Positions 1 to 9,401 of a DNA stretch of 64,000 nt are shown here, in pieces. Origin of the DNA: Aquisphaera giovannonii (lineage in GTDB: Bacteria > Planctomycetota > Planctomycetia > Isosphaerales > Isosphaeraceae). The DNA is taken from assembly GCF_008087625.1 (NCBI RefSeq), contig NZ_CP042997.1, forward strand, positions 1,178,001 to 1,242,000, written 5' to 3'. The notes below the pieces were generated by a model, which saw only the letters and a program-made list of their open reading frames with translations, was not told where the DNA came from and did no database searches. Within the stretch, counting starts at the first letter, position 1, and each line of letters starts with the position of its first letter. Made by a program: the position numbers and the translations under genes.

Positions 1-128
1 GAGGCCCCCGGGCGTGGGGCCGGATCCGAGGTCGAGGCCCGGGCGATCCAGCACGCCAGCATAGCCGCGACCGGCCCCGAAATCAGCCCCGGGCGGGCCG
101 ACCCGGCCGGCGGGCCGGCCCGGGCGGA

Positions 129-881
129 TCAGTGGTCGATGTCCTCGTGCGGGTCCACGGGGGGGATCGACTCGCCCTGCCGGCCGCGGTATCGCCACCG
201 CAGCAGGTAGGCCATCAGGGCGAGGTCGTAGGTCGCGTGGGTGATCATCGGGGCCAGCAGGTTGCCGGTGAGCAGGTAGAGGGTCCCGAGGTAGGCGCCC
301 AGCACCATCGTGAGGACGACGTAGGGCATCGAGATCGGGTGCAGGATGCCGAAGACGACGCTGGAGACGGCGATGCCCCCCGCGTCCCCCATCCAGGCCG
401 CGAGCGTCCCCTGGATCACGCCGCGGAAGAGCAGCTCCTCCCCCACGCCCGCGGAGATGGAGACCAAAAGCATGTCGGACCAGGAGCTCCCGCTCAGCAG
501 CGGGACGAACTCCTCCTCGCAGAAGGACCGGATCTGCCGCAGCGGGCCGACCGGCCGGTGCAGGATCAGCACGAACAGGCCGACCAGCGGCAGCATGGCC
601 GCGAGGCCGCACAGCGCGTCCTCCAGGCGCCAGGAGAACCGCTCGAGCGGATTGTGCCCCAGCCACCAACCCAGCAGGAGGGAAAGGAAGGCCAGGCCGC
701 CCTCGAAGAAGGCGGCGAAGATGATGATCACGTCAGGACCGGGCAGGTCGTCCGGGCCTTCGGAATCCCGGAGTTCCTCCCGATCCTCCACGGGGGTGGG
801 TGGCTCCAAGTGTCCGTCCTGAGCGTTGCGCTTCGGGAATCCCGGCCCGGCGAGGTGGGCCCAATCGGGTTCCGACTGCAT
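129..881 (-). CDS. CPBP family intramembrane metalloprotease
   Basis: This 250-residue protein is a putative membrane-embedded glutamic/metallo protease of the CPBP (Abi, CAAX-processing-like) family. About 45 hydrophilic residues come first, followed by several hydrophobic helices. The family motifs are in order: EELLFRG (E148, E149, R153), FGILH ending in H181, and THATYD with H215. In the family these glutamates and histidines line the active site inside the membrane. The ATG at 881 has no strong ribosome binding site, so the start is less certain than the family. The substrate is unknown. It stands alone, 281 bases from the end of the HtrA-like gene, which is read in the same direction. 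Confidence 0.9.
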   Translation of the reverse strand: MQSEPDWAHLAGPGFPKRNAQDGHLEPPTPVEDREELRDSEGPDDLPGPDVIIIFAAFFEGGLAFLSLLLGWWLGHNPLERFSWRLEDALCGLAAMLPLVGLFVLILHRPVGPLRQIRSFCEEEFVPLLSGSSWSDMLLVSISAGVGEELLFRGVIQGTLAAWMGDAGGIAVSSVVFGILHPISMPYVVLTMVLGAYLGTLYLLTGNLLAPMITHATYDLALMAYLLRWRYRGRQGESIPPVDPHEDIDH

Positions 882-1162
882 TCAAGCTAGCGGGTGGGGT
901 CCCGGGTGTCGATGCTCTGCCGCTCTCCGTCGAACAAAATGGTCCGACGGCCGGCGCCCCGTGGCGAGAAGTCGACGGCCGCGGGCGCGGGGGCCGCCGG
1001 TCGGAGGGTCGTGGTGGGTGGGGCCGAGGGCCGCCGGGGAGGGGCCGTTGCACTCGGTTCTAACCCGGGCGAGGTGCCGCGGAGAAGCCCCGAGGCCGGG
1101 AATTAACACGCCTCGGGGGGCGGGCCGGCGCCGAGGTCCCGGGGGCCCGCCCCCGACGCCCC

Positions 1163-2605
1163 TCACCGGCTGGACACCTTCCGGGCGCGGGGCTCGGCCA
1201 GGGTGATCTTGCACGGCTGGAGCTCGTTCTTGCGGATCAGGAGGAGCACGGCGCCGCCGCTCTGGATGGCCTCCGGCTGGCGGAGGACGTAGAGGATGTT
1301 GTCCGGGCGGATCGTCTCCCAGTTCCGCGTGCCGACGTTCATCCCGACGAGGATGTCCCCCTTCTGCACGGCGGCCGCGGCGGCGGGGCTGCCCGGCAGG
1401 ACGGCCTCGATGTAGAGCCCGCCCCGGAGCTTCCGCGAGACCGTGGCGACCCATTCCGGCGAGACCGGCATCGTCTTGACCCCGAGGCGCTCCCAGACCT
1501 GGTCGGTCGGCTCCGCGGCGGCCACGGTCATCCCCCGGGGCAGCGGCTGCACGTCCAGGGGGAGCGGCTGCTCCACGCCCCCGCGGCGGACCGTCAGCCG
1601 GGTGGGGTGCCCCGGCCGGGCGTCCAGCAGGCCCCGCTCCAGGTCGATCATGTTGGCGACCGCCAGGTCGCCCACCCGCACCAGCTCGTCCCCCGGCTTG
1701 AACCCGGCCGTCTCGCCGGGGCTGCCGGGCTGCACGCTCGCCAGCACCACGCTCCGCTGCGCGCCGCGGACGAGGTCCTCGGCCACGAGCCCGTGCCACG
1801 TCGAGGCGATCCGGCGGGTGCTGAGCATCTCCGCCGCCACCCGCTTCACCTCGTCGATCGGCAGGGCGAAGCCGATCCCCTGCGCCCCCGCCCTCGTGGC
1901 CACGTTGATCCCGATCAGCTCCCCGTCCACGTTCACCAGCGGCCCGCCCGAGTTCCCCGGGTTGATGCTGGCGTCGGTCTGGATCAGGTTGCGATAGACC
2001 TGCTCGTCGGAGAGCGTCACGTCCCGGTGCAGGGCGCTGACGATCCCCACCGAGACCGTGTTCTCGTAGCCGAAGGCGTTGCCGATCGTGATCACCGTCT
2101 CGCCGACCATGAGGTCCGCGGAGGTCCCCACCGCGATCGCCCGCAGCGGCCGGGCCGGCTCCACCTTCACCAGGGCCAGGTCCATCACCGGGTCGTACTG
2201 GAGGACGCGCCCGGGGTAGGTGGTCCCGTCGGAGAGCTGCACCTCCACGCCCTGCACCTTGTCCACCACGTGGTGGTTGGTCAGGATGTACCCCCGCGGG
2301 TCCACGATCACCCCGCTGCCCATCCCGCTGATCCGCGGCCGCTGGTTCTCCTCCGCCGAGAACGGCCAGCGGCTCGTCGAGGCCGCCTTCTTCTCGCTGG
2401 AGATGTTCACCATGCAGGGCAGCGCCTTCTCCACCGCCTCCACGATCACCGTCCGGCGGTTCGTCGATCCCGCGCCCGGCCCCGCGGCGCCCACGCCCGG
2501 CGCCAGGCAGCCCGCCAGCGCCGCCACGCCCAGGCCCCAGGCGATCCATCCCGGAACTCGCACTCCGCATCGCGACAAGGGCATTGGCACGGTGTTCGTC
2601 CCCAT
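1163..2605 (-). CDS. HtrA/DegP-like trypsin-type serine protease with PDZ domains
   Basis: This is a periplasmic or membrane-anchored protease of the HtrA (S1C) type, 480 residues from the ATG at 2605. That start is chosen because the hydrophobic signal segment with a lipobox-like LAGC follows it directly; in-frame codons further upstream add only basic residues. The catalytic triad is visible: His112 in TNHHVV, Asp142 in MDLALV, and Ser219 in NPGNSGGPL. Two PDZ-like regions follow, one around ELVRVGDLAVANMID and a second around KGDILVGMNVGTR. Proteins of this kind degrade or refold damaged envelope proteins. The gene diverges from the TPR gene at 3031 across a 425-base region with AT-richer stretches. 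Confidence 0.93.
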   Translation of the reverse strand: MGTNTVPMPLSRCGVRVPGWIAWGLGVAALAGCLAPGVGAAGPGAGSTNRRTVIVEAVEKALPCMVNISSEKKAASTSRWPFSAEENQRPRISGMGSGVIVDPRGYILTNHHVVDKVQGVEVQLSDGTTYPGRVLQYDPVMDLALVKVEPARPLRAIAVGTSADLMVGETVITIGNAFGYENTVSVGIVSALHRDVTLSDEQVYRNLIQTDASINPGNSGGPLVNVDGELIGINVATRAGAQGIGFALPIDEVKRVAAEMLSTRRIASTWHGLVAEDLVRGAQRSVVLASVQPGSPGETAGFKPGDELVRVGDLAVANMIDLERGLLDARPGHPTRLTVRRGGVEQPLPLDVQPLPRGMTVAAAEPTDQVWERLGVKTMPVSPEWVATVSRKLRGGLYIEAVLPGSPAAAAAVQKGDILVGMNVGTRNWETIRPDNILYVLRQPEAIQSGGAVLLLIRKNELQPCKITLAEPRARKVSSR

Positions 2606-3030
2606 GGCTTCGGAAACCCGCCCCGGCTTCCTGGTCGTCATGACCCCGGGAGGCCCGCGGTTCCCCACGTTTCCCCCGTTTCCGCGGCTCCTCCCGGCTT
2701 GGTCTTGGATCGGTTACCCTCCTTTCCAGCTTGAACCTTGTCATATCGAAAGCCCCTAGGTTGCCTGGTTCTTGTAATTACCCTTTCAACCCCATCTGCT
2801 CGTCCAGGTTCCCCATCTTTCGGGACGCCGAGGGCTTCTCGGATCGCGACAACCGGGAGATTTGCCCGCGCCTCGCGGCCCGGTCGGGGCGTCTGGTGAT
2901 GCCCGGGGGACTCTTCGTGCCGAGGGCGGGTTGACGCGGCCGCCTCGATCAGCCCACAACGGTAAGGGAGACGGGTCGCGAGGGGGATTCCGGGCGGGCA
3001 AGGCTCCGTCACGAGGGGGGATGGGGGATC
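2606..3030. promoter_or_regulatory. divergent intergenic region (HtrA-like / TPR genes)
   Basis: This 425-base gap separates two divergent genes and should hold both promoters. The stretch 2725-2800 is clearly AT-richer than its surroundings and is the likeliest promoter location. No operator, terminator or repeat was recognised. The ribosome binding site of the rightward gene is the G-rich run just before 3031. Confidence 0.4.
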
Positions 3031-3354
3031 ATGGCGGAGAAGTCGGCGAGGCGGAGGCAGCTCGAGGCGAGCCTGGCGGAGGATCCGGGCGACACCTTCC
3101 TGCGCTACGGGCTGGCGTTGCAGTGCCTCCGCGACGGGGACACGGAGGAGGGCCGCGACCGCCTCCGGGCGCTGATCGCGGATCACCCCGAGGACCAGGT
3201 CGCGGCCTACCAGCAGCTCGGCCAGTCCCACGCCGAGGCCGGCGAGCCCGAGGAGGCGGCCGTCGTCCTGCGGGCCGGGATCGCCAGGGCCCGGGCCCGC
3301 GGCGACCTGCACGCGGCCGCCGAGATGGAAGGCCTGCTGGAGACCCTGGGATAG
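3031..3354 (+). CDS. small tetratricopeptide-repeat protein
   Basis: A 107-residue protein made of TPR-like helix pairs. Recognisable repeats include DTFLRYGLALQCLRDGDTEEG and QVAAYQQLGQSHAEAGEPEE, with the W/L-G-Y-A-type spacing of TPRs. It has no signal peptide, so it is probably a cytoplasmic protein-protein interaction module. A G-rich ribosome binding site lies just before the ATG. Its stop lies 14 bases before the GTG of the iron-dependent alcohol dehydrogenase, so the two genes are probably co-transcribed and translationally linked. The partner and role are unknown. Confidence 0.85.
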   Translation: MAEKSARRRQLEASLAEDPGDTFLRYGLALQCLRDGDTEEGRDRLRALIADHPEDQVAAYQQLGQSHAEAGEPEEAAVVLRAGIARARARGDLHAAAEMEGLLETLG

Positions 3355-3368
3355 CCGGAGGAGCCCTC

Positions 3369-4598
3369 GTGCCCGAGCCCTCGGATTCGACCGACGCCGA
3401 CCTCGAAGCGGCCGGCGCGGCGGCGTCGCCCCCCTCCCCGGCCGCGGAGCCGCCCGCGCCGGCGGTCTTCACGTTCCCCAACCGCGTCCTCTTCGGCGCC
3501 GGGGCGAGGCGCTCGCTGGCGGCGGAGCTGGAGCGGCTGGGGGTCGCCCGGCCCCTGCTCGTGACCGACCCCGGGCTCGTCGCCTGCGGCCTGGCCGGCG
3601 AGGTCGCCGGGCTCGTCGATTCCGCGGCCATCTTCTCCGGCGTCCACGCCAACCCCACGGAGGACGACGTCCTCCGCGGCCTGGAGTGCTACGGCGAGGC
3701 CCGGTGCGACGGCCTGATCGGCCTGGGCGGCGGCTCCGCGATCGACGCGGCGAAGGCCATCCGGCTGCTGGCCACCCACCCCGGCCGCCTCGCCGACTAC
3801 GACCTCACGGCCGGCGGCTCGGCCAGGATCACGGCCGACCTGCCCCCGATGGCGGCCCTGCCGACGACCGCGGGCACCGGCACCGAGGCGGGCCGCGGCA
3901 CCCTGATCCAGCTCCCCCAGACCGGCCGGAAGACGATCGCGCTGTCCCCCCATCTGCTGCCGAGCGTCGCGATCTGCGACCCGGAGCTGACCCTGGGCCT
4001 GCCCCCCGGGCTGACCGCGGCGACGGGGATGGACGCGCTCTCGCACTGCGTGGAGAGCTACCTCTCGACCACCGTCCACCCGATCTGCGACGGGATCGCC
4101 GTGGAGGGGCTGCGGTACGTCTTCCGGGGCCTGGAGGAGGCGGTGCGCGACGGCTCCAACCTCGGGGCCCGGTCCGCGATGATGACCGGGGCCCTGCTCG
4201 GCGGGATCAGCTTCCACAAGGGGCTCGGCGTGGTCCATTCGCTCTCGCACGCCCTGGGGGGCGAGGGGCGGGCCCATCACGGCGCCCTGAACGCGATCCT
4301 CCTCCCGCACGCGCTGCGGTTCAACCGCCCGGCGGCGGAGCCGCGGATCGCGGAGCTGGCCACCCGGGTCGGCCTCGGCCGCGGGGGCGACGAGGCGGGG
4401 CACCTGATCACCCTGGTCCAGCTCGCGCTGGCGAGCCTGCCCCTGCCCCGTCGCCTCGGCGACCTCGAGGCCGACGGCCTGGAGCGGCGGCGGATCCCGC
4501 ATTACGCCCGCCTGGCGATGCTCGACCACTGCCACCGCACCAACCCCCGCCCGTGCACCCTGGCGGACATGGAAGGGCTCCTCGACCGGGCCTGGTGA
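3369..4598 (+). CDS. iron-containing alcohol dehydrogenase
   Basis: A 409-residue group III (iron-dependent) alcohol dehydrogenase that would oxidise or reduce an alcohol/aldehyde with NAD(P). The dinucleotide-binding motif GGGSAIDAAKA is present. The metal ligands expected for the family are in MDALSHCVES (Asp and His), VVHSLSHALGG (His) and HHGALNA (His). The GTG at 3369 is taken as the start because a GGAGGAG ribosome binding site lies six bases upstream and the fold begins soon after (FPNRVLFGAGA). The first 30 residues are a low-complexity Ala/Pro/Glu extension. It is downstream of, and probably co-expressed with, the small TPR protein. Substrate is not predictable. Confidence 0.93.
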   Translation: MPEPSDSTDADLEAAGAAASPPSPAAEPPAPAVFTFPNRVLFGAGARRSLAAELERLGVARPLLVTDPGLVACGLAGEVAGLVDSAAIFSGVHANPTEDDVLRGLECYGEARCDGLIGLGGGSAIDAAKAIRLLATHPGRLADYDLTAGGSARITADLPPMAALPTTAGTGTEAGRGTLIQLPQTGRKTIALSPHLLPSVAICDPELTLGLPPGLTAATGMDALSHCVESYLSTTVHPICDGIAVEGLRYVFRGLEEAVRDGSNLGARSAMMTGALLGGISFHKGLGVVHSLSHALGGEGRAHHGALNAILLPHALRFNRPAAEPRIAELATRVGLGRGGDEAGHLITLVQLALASLPLPRRLGDLEADGLERRRIPHYARLAMLDHCHRTNPRPCTLADMEGLLDRAW

Positions 4599-4694
4599 GC
4601 CGAGGCCGCGCCGGGCCGCGGGCGCCTCGCCTCGCCTCGCCCGTGGGTATCGTGCTCGGATCCCGCGGCCCCATCGAGGCCGGAGGACACGACC

Positions 4695-5132
4695 ATGCTC
4701 CGACGCCGGATCGTCCCGCCCCCGTTCGCCCTGCCCGCCGCCCTGGGCCTGGCTTTCGGCGCCCTGATGGCGTCGCCGGCGGCCTCGCGGCAGGACGCGC
4801 CGAAGGCCCCGTCGCGGCCGCCCGCGCCGACGGAGGCCCGCGTCCAGGCCGCGGCCCGCCAGTTCGACCTGATCTGGCAATACTACAAGCAGAACCGCGT
4901 AGAGCTGTTCGAGGTCTACTGGTGGTCCCGCCTCCTCCTCGAATCCCGGTCGGCCCTCGCCCCCGACGCCCGCGAGGCCGCCTGCGACGAGCACCTCCAG
5001 CACATGAAGGACCTCGAGGCCCTCGTCGCCCGGATCCGCCGCCTGGGCTTCGGCCGCTCGAGCGACGTCGGCGCCTCGCAATACTACCGCATCGAGGCCG
5101 AGTGCTGGCTCGCCGAGGCCCGGCCGAAGTAG
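4695..5132 (+). CDS. hypothetical secreted protein
   Basis: A 145-residue protein not assigned to a named family. It begins with a typical signal peptide (basic MLRRR, then a hydrophobic Ala/Leu core ending near ASPAASRQ). The mature part is helical, with aromatic-rich segments (IWQYYKQNRVELFEVYWW) and ends soon after YYRIEAECWLAEA. A GGAGGA ribosome binding site precedes the ATG. It is probably periplasmic. The alcohol dehydrogenase lies 96 bases upstream, but a functional link is not evident. Confidence 0.75.
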   Translation: MLRRRIVPPPFALPAALGLAFGALMASPAASRQDAPKAPSRPPAPTEARVQAAARQFDLIWQYYKQNRVELFEVYWWSRLLLESRSALAPDAREAACDEHLQHMKDLEALVARIRRLGFGRSSDVGASQYYRIEAECWLAEARPK

Positions 5133-5165
5133 GGCGGATCCCGTGCCCATGAGGCGGTTCCGGCG

Positions 5166-5200
5166 GGCGACCGCGAGCATCGGGGGCTCGCGCGGTCGCC
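5166..5200. other. hairpin downstream of the 4695 gene
   Basis: A near-perfect inverted repeat: GGCGACCGCGAGC pairs with GCTCGCGCGGTCGCC apart from a two-base bulge. It lies 33 bases after a stop codon and just before repeat E1. There is no T-run, so it is not a classical intrinsic terminator, but it could mark the 3' end of the transcript. Confidence 0.4.
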
Positions 5201-5201
5201 T

Positions 5202-5325
5202 CCGGGTGGCTGTGGTGGAGCGCAGCGACACCACGGTCGGGCAGGCCCGCGCGACGGTCGAGCGCCCGCTCGCGGGCCGGGGCGATCCCGCGGCATCGCC
5301 TCCGGCTCTGCCACAGCCACCCGGA
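5202..5325. repeat. repeat family E, copy 1
   Basis: An intergenic element with inverted ends. It begins with GGGTGGCTGTGGTGG, continues with AGCGCAGCGACACCACGG, and ends with CCACAGCCACCCGG. A second copy lies at 27318-27457 and shares both ends and part of the interior (GGCGATCCCG, then TCGCCT). No open reading frame or transposase is inside. Confidence 0.7.
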
Positions 5326-5429
5326 AGCCCTGCGATCCCCCCCCTGGGCGAGCTCCCCCACCACGCCGTCCGTCTGCCCATGCCGTCGGCTCCAGGAGAG
5401 AACGGGGGGCGTCGGCAGTCGGCCGCGGC

Positions 5430-7706
5430 TCACTTCGCGACCTGGCACTCGGCGACCTGCTTCCGGTAGAAGTCGTCGGTGAGGAGGTCCTCCTCGTAGA
5501 GGATCTTGAGCTGGCGGAGCCGGCCGGCGATCTGCCTCTCGGTGAACTTCGGGGCGGCCTTCGCCTTCCGCGTGCCCGCGGCCGTCGTCGCGGCCGCCGG
5601 CGAGGGCTCCGCCTCGGGGGCGAAGGTCAGGGCGATGGCCGGGGCCGGCCGCCTCGGCTTCGGCGCGGCCTCCGGGTCGAAGACGAGGGCCGGCAGGTCG
5701 GACGCGGGGACGAGGTGGCGCCAGAGGAAGGCCTGCATGCGGTCCTCGGCCGGCACCGCCCGGCGGATGACCTCGCGGCCGTCGATGCGGGCGACGCCCT
5801 CCACCGCCAGGGGCACCGGCCCCGGCGTGGCCTCGAGGGTCGTCCGCACGCCCAGGCGCCCCCGGGCCTGGCCGGCCGCCAGGGTCGCCGGCTCGGCGAC
5901 GAAGCCGGCGGGCGAGCCCGCGAGGCGGACCTCGATCCGCCCGATGAAGCCGTCCCGCCGGATCGCGTGGACCTCGAGCGACGCCTCGCCCTCGGCCCGG
6001 AGGGCCAGGCTCGACGGCACCACGCGGAGCGCGAAGTCGGGCCGCGGCGGCCCGACCCGGAGCCGGTACCCGAACGCCTCTCCCCCCGCCCTCGCCGCGT
6101 CCTCCAGCTCGATGCGGTAGGTCCCATCCTCGGGGAGGTCGATCATGATGTAAGAATCGGCGTGATGGGTGTTGGTCCCCGCGCCGGGGTCCTCGCGGTC
6201 GTCGTTGCGCGCCAGGATCTTCCCGGAGGCGTCTTTCAGCGTCAGCACCGAGTCGAGCGGCGAGTCGAGCCGGCGGGCGAGCACCTCGGCGACGACCGCC
6301 TCGCCGGCGCGCCCCCGGAACGCGAAGACGTCGCGGTCCCCCGGCCGGTCGATCCGCCCGTTGACGATGACGGGCGGGGCCAGGGCCTGCGGCCCCCGCG
6401 ACGGCCCGCCCTCCGCCTCGTCCTCGAACGCCTCGGGCAGGGTGTCGATCGCGAACGGGACCGGGTTGGACGCGAACGCGGGGGCCCGGGCCGTCAGGGA
6501 GACCACGCCCGGGGCGGCGTCGGCCGGCGGCGTCTCCAGCGTCGCCCCGTCGAGGTTCCAGCCCGTCATGCCGACCTTCGCGGGCCGGCCGGCAGCGGCG
6601 CCCAGGGGGAAGATGCCGGTGACGAACGGCAGCTCCCCCGCGGTGATCCGGTAGAGGAAGTCCTCGCGTCCGCGGTAGATGGCGTCGGCGATCGCCAGGA
6701 CGTACTCGCCGTCCTTCGGGACCTCGAACAGGATGACGGGATCGGGCATGAAGCGGTAGTCGTCGTCGTAGGCGACCTCGTGGCCCCGGCCGTCGTACAG
6801 GGTCAGCGTGGGCTGGAACCAGCCGGGCACGGCGTCGGCGAGGAACGGGATCAGCCGCCGGGCCGCCGTGGTGAAGACCAGCCGCTGTCCCTTCCTCGCG
6901 GCGAACCGATACCGGTTGACCTCGCCGGAGGCGACCTGGCCGTTGAGCGTGCAGGGGAGCGTCACGCGCTCCTCCACCTCGTCCTCGGGGCGGCTGCGCA
7001 GGGACTGCTCCTCCTTGCCGAGCACCTGGATCGGGGCGCTGTCCATCGCGGGCCGGCGGACCTCCGGCACCTGGCCGATGTCGAAGACGAGCGGGTTGGA
7101 GACGCCCTTCCGCGTCACCAGGCGGATCTCGCGGGGGCCGAGCTCGGCGTCGGCCGCGACGGCCACCTCGATCTCGACGAGGTCGGCGATCGCGTTGCTG
7201 GCCGGCTGCGGCACGTGCGCCTCGAGCCGCGCCCGGACCCGCTCGACGAGCCGCCGCGTCTCGGCCGACAGCGCCGGCCCCGGGGTCGCCCCCTCCGGGT
7301 CCGCCTCCCCGGCGATCGCCGCCGCCGCCGCCGACTTCGCCTTCGGCCTCGCCCTCCCCTTCCCCTTCGCCGCGACGGGCCTCTTCGGCGCCCTCACCCT
7401 CGGCCCGTCGGGGGGGCGGATGCCCATCGACTCGAGCTGCTGGCGGAGGAGCTGGACCTCCTGGGGATTGAGGTGGCGATGGTACTCCAGGACCTTCGCC
7501 TCCACCCCGGTGCCCGACACGATCGCCCGGCCCACCTCGTCGAGCTGCTGGCCCCCCAGGCGGACGTGCACGGTCGTCCCCCGCTGGGCGCCCGCCGGAT
7601 AGGCGTAGCCGATGTAGGGCCTCGGCTGCGCCAGGGCCGCGCCCCCGAGGAGGAGCAGGAACGGGCCGGCCAGGCCCGGGGCCGCGAATCGTCGCACGAT
7701 CGACAT
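5430..7706 (-). CDS. secreted pre-peptidase C-terminal (PPC) domain protein
   Basis: A 758-residue exported protein with a clear signal peptide (MSIVRRF, then a hydrophobic core ending LAQPRPY). The body contains repeated PPC-type beta-sandwich modules, recognisable from segments such as EVNRYRFAARKGQRLVFTTA, DGEYVLAIADAIYRG and DRDVFAFRGRAGEAVVAEV. A basic Ala/Lys-rich stretch lies near residues 110-135. PPC modules usually accompany secreted enzymes, but no catalytic domain is evident. It is the last gene of a three-gene minus-strand series with the DUF1501 gene (280 bases upstream) and the DUF1549/DUF1553 gene. This trio is characteristic of Planctomycetes. The ATG at 7706 is preceded by GAGGGA at good spacing. 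Confidence 0.88.
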   Translation of the reverse strand: MSIVRRFAAPGLAGPFLLLLGGAALAQPRPYIGYAYPAGAQRGTTVHVRLGGQQLDEVGRAIVSGTGVEAKVLEYHRHLNPQEVQLLRQQLESMGIRPPDGPRVRAPKRPVAAKGKGRARPKAKSAAAAAIAGEADPEGATPGPALSAETRRLVERVRARLEAHVPQPASNAIADLVEIEVAVAADAELGPREIRLVTRKGVSNPLVFDIGQVPEVRRPAMDSAPIQVLGKEEQSLRSRPEDEVEERVTLPCTLNGQVASGEVNRYRFAARKGQRLVFTTAARRLIPFLADAVPGWFQPTLTLYDGRGHEVAYDDDYRFMPDPVILFEVPKDGEYVLAIADAIYRGREDFLYRITAGELPFVTGIFPLGAAAGRPAKVGMTGWNLDGATLETPPADAAPGVVSLTARAPAFASNPVPFAIDTLPEAFEDEAEGGPSRGPQALAPPVIVNGRIDRPGDRDVFAFRGRAGEAVVAEVLARRLDSPLDSVLTLKDASGKILARNDDREDPGAGTNTHHADSYIMIDLPEDGTYRIELEDAARAGGEAFGYRLRVGPPRPDFALRVVPSSLALRAEGEASLEVHAIRRDGFIGRIEVRLAGSPAGFVAEPATLAAGQARGRLGVRTTLEATPGPVPLAVEGVARIDGREVIRRAVPAEDRMQAFLWRHLVPASDLPALVFDPEAAPKPRRPAPAIALTFAPEAEPSPAAATTAAGTRKAKAAPKFTERQIAGRLRQLKILYEEDLLTDDFYRKQVAECQVAK

Positions 7707-7818
7707 CGGTGAATCCCTCGGCTATGCGTCTCCCCGCTGTCCCACATTCCACGATGCCCGTCAGCGTCCTGAGCCACTACGGTCCCGGGAGACCAACTCG
7801 ATCGACGCCGTCATTTCT

Positions 7819-7852
7819 GTCCCCTCTCCCGCCGAGCGGGAGAGGGAGAGGA
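7819..7852. repeat. short C-like palindromic repeat
   Basis: An imperfect palindrome, CCCCTCTCCCGCC facing GGCGGGAGAGGG-type sequence. It is related to the copy at 60035-60062 and more loosely to family C. It lies between the DUF1501 and PPC genes. Confidence 0.6.
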
Positions 7853-7985
7853 CTTTCTCCTCCGGTTCGGGCTCACGGGATCCTCGGGGGGCTGTGGCGG
7901 AAGATCCAGCTGCGGGCATGGCAAGGCCCGGGAAGACGGGGGCCGGATCGGATTCCCCTCGCCGGCGGGTCTCCAAACACTGCCG

Positions 7986-9374
7986 CTACATGATCTCCGC
8001 CAGCAGCCCCGCCGCCTTCACCCCCTCCGACGCGGCGGGCAGGACGCGGGCCTCCAGGCCCTCGGGGTGGGGCAGCCGGGCCGTCGCGTCGATCCCGGCG
8101 AGCCGGTAGATGCTGCCCAGGAGGTCCACCGGGTAGACGGGCCGGTCGCGGACCTCCTCGGCCTTGCCGTCCGACTCGCCGACCACGTGGCCCCCCCGGA
8201 AGCCGCCGCCGGCGACGAGCACGCTGAAGACGGCGCCGTGGTGGTTCCGGCCGCCGTTCCACGGGGGCTCCCAGTCCACCTTCGGGCCGCGGCCGAACTC
8301 GCCGCTGCACCAGACGAGCGTCGTCTCCAGCAGCCGACGGTCGTGGAGGTCCGCCAGCAGCGCGGCGAGCCCCTGGTCGAGCTGCGGGCACTGCCGCCGC
8401 ATGGTCGCGAAGTGGTTGCTGTGGGTGTCCCAGCCGCCGGGATAGTTGATCGCCACGTAGGGGACGCCCGATTCGACGAGACGGCGGGCCACCAGGCACT
8501 CCTGGCCGAAGGTGTGGCGGCCGTAGCGGTCCCTCAGGTCGGCCTTCTCCTTCGAGAGGTCGAAGACCTCCTTGCCCTTGCCCAGGATCAGCTCGTCGGC
8601 GCGGGCCTTCGCCTCGCGGGCGGCCTCCAGCTCGGCGTTGCCGGCCATCGCCCGGCCCATGGTGTCCAGGCCGTCCAGCAGGACGCGGCGGGCCTCCTGG
8701 CGGCCGTCGTCGATGCCCCTCGCGATCACCCCCTCGACCTCGAACCGCGGAGCGTTCGGGTCTCCGCCGGTGGCGAACGGCTTGTACCTCGGGCCCAGGA
8801 AGCCCTCCTCGGAGAACCGGCCCGCGGCGCTCGTGAGGACGACGTAGGGCGGGACGATCCCCTTGTAGTCCCTGCCCTTGAACATCGAGAAGACCGCGCC
8901 CACGCTCGGATAGGCCAGCCGCTCGCCCGGGGCGTGGCCGGTCTGCATCAGGTAGGCGGCGGTCTCGTGGCCGTTGTTGCCGTGCGTCATGCTCCGGATC
9001 ATCGAGAACTTGTCGGCCTCCGCCGCCAGCCTCGGGAAGAGCTGGTTGATCCGGAGCCCCGGGACCTTCGTGTCGATCACGCCGGCGAACTCGCCCATGT
9101 AGTCGTACCCGGCGTCGGGCTTCGGGTCCCAGGTGTCGTTGTGCGACATCCCGCCCCAGAGGAAGACCTGGATCACCGACTTCGCCCGGGCCGCCGCGGG
9201 GACCGAGGCGAGGTCGGGGGCCGGGGCCCGAGTCGGGGCGTCGAAGTCGTCGGCAAGGGCGGCGAGGGAGGGCCGGTCGGCCGCCGCCAGGCCGGCCGCG
9301 GCCAGCAGGGCCCGCCGCAACGCCTCGCGTCGGGTCGCGCCGCCCGGGTCGCTGGGGCCTCGGGAAGGATTCAT
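7986..9374 (-). CDS. DUF1501 domain-containing protein (sulfatase-like fold, secreted)
   Basis: A 462-residue DUF1501 protein, a family related to alkaline phosphatase/sulfatase folds and greatly expanded in Planctomycetes. The N-terminus has an RREALRR basic motif followed by an Ala/Leu-rich hydrophobic stretch, which suggests Tat or Sec export. Family landmarks are VIQVFLWGGMSHNDTWDPKP near residue 65, the SMTHGNNGHETAAYLMQTGH segment, NYPGGWDTHSNHF, and VWCSGEFGRGP. A GAGGAT ribosome binding site precedes the ATG. It begins 27 bases after the DUF1549/DUF1553 gene and is almost certainly co-transcribed with it. Its biochemical function is unproven; degradation of complex polysaccharides is a common hypothesis for this gene pair. 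Confidence 0.93.
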   Translation of the reverse strand: MNPSRGPSDPGGATRREALRRALLAAAGLAAADRPSLAALADDFDAPTRAPAPDLASVPAAARAKSVIQVFLWGGMSHNDTWDPKPDAGYDYMGEFAGVIDTKVPGLRINQLFPRLAAEADKFSMIRSMTHGNNGHETAAYLMQTGHAPGERLAYPSVGAVFSMFKGRDYKGIVPPYVVLTSAAGRFSEEGFLGPRYKPFATGGDPNAPRFEVEGVIARGIDDGRQEARRVLLDGLDTMGRAMAGNAELEAAREAKARADELILGKGKEVFDLSKEKADLRDRYGRHTFGQECLVARRLVESGVPYVAINYPGGWDTHSNHFATMRRQCPQLDQGLAALLADLHDRRLLETTLVWCSGEFGRGPKVDWEPPWNGGRNHHGAVFSVLVAGGGFRGGHVVGESDGKAEEVRDRPVYPVDLLGSIYRLAGIDATARLPHPEGLEARVLPAASEGVKAAGLLAEIM

Positions 9375-9401
9375 GATCGGGATCCTCGGCGGTCCAGGCG
9401 A

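Noticed and set aside
882-2744. A long leftward frame antiparallel in phase to the HtrA-like gene
   Set aside because: It is rich in Arg/Gly/Pro without domain motifs and overlaps a gene with an intact catalytic triad; long shadow frames are expected at this GC content.
4408-7752. A frame of over 1100 codons covering the PPC gene and neighbours
   Set aside because: Composition is Arg/Gly/Ala/Pro noise with no signal peptide or family motif, while the PPC frame has a signal peptide, ribosome binding site and repeated domains.
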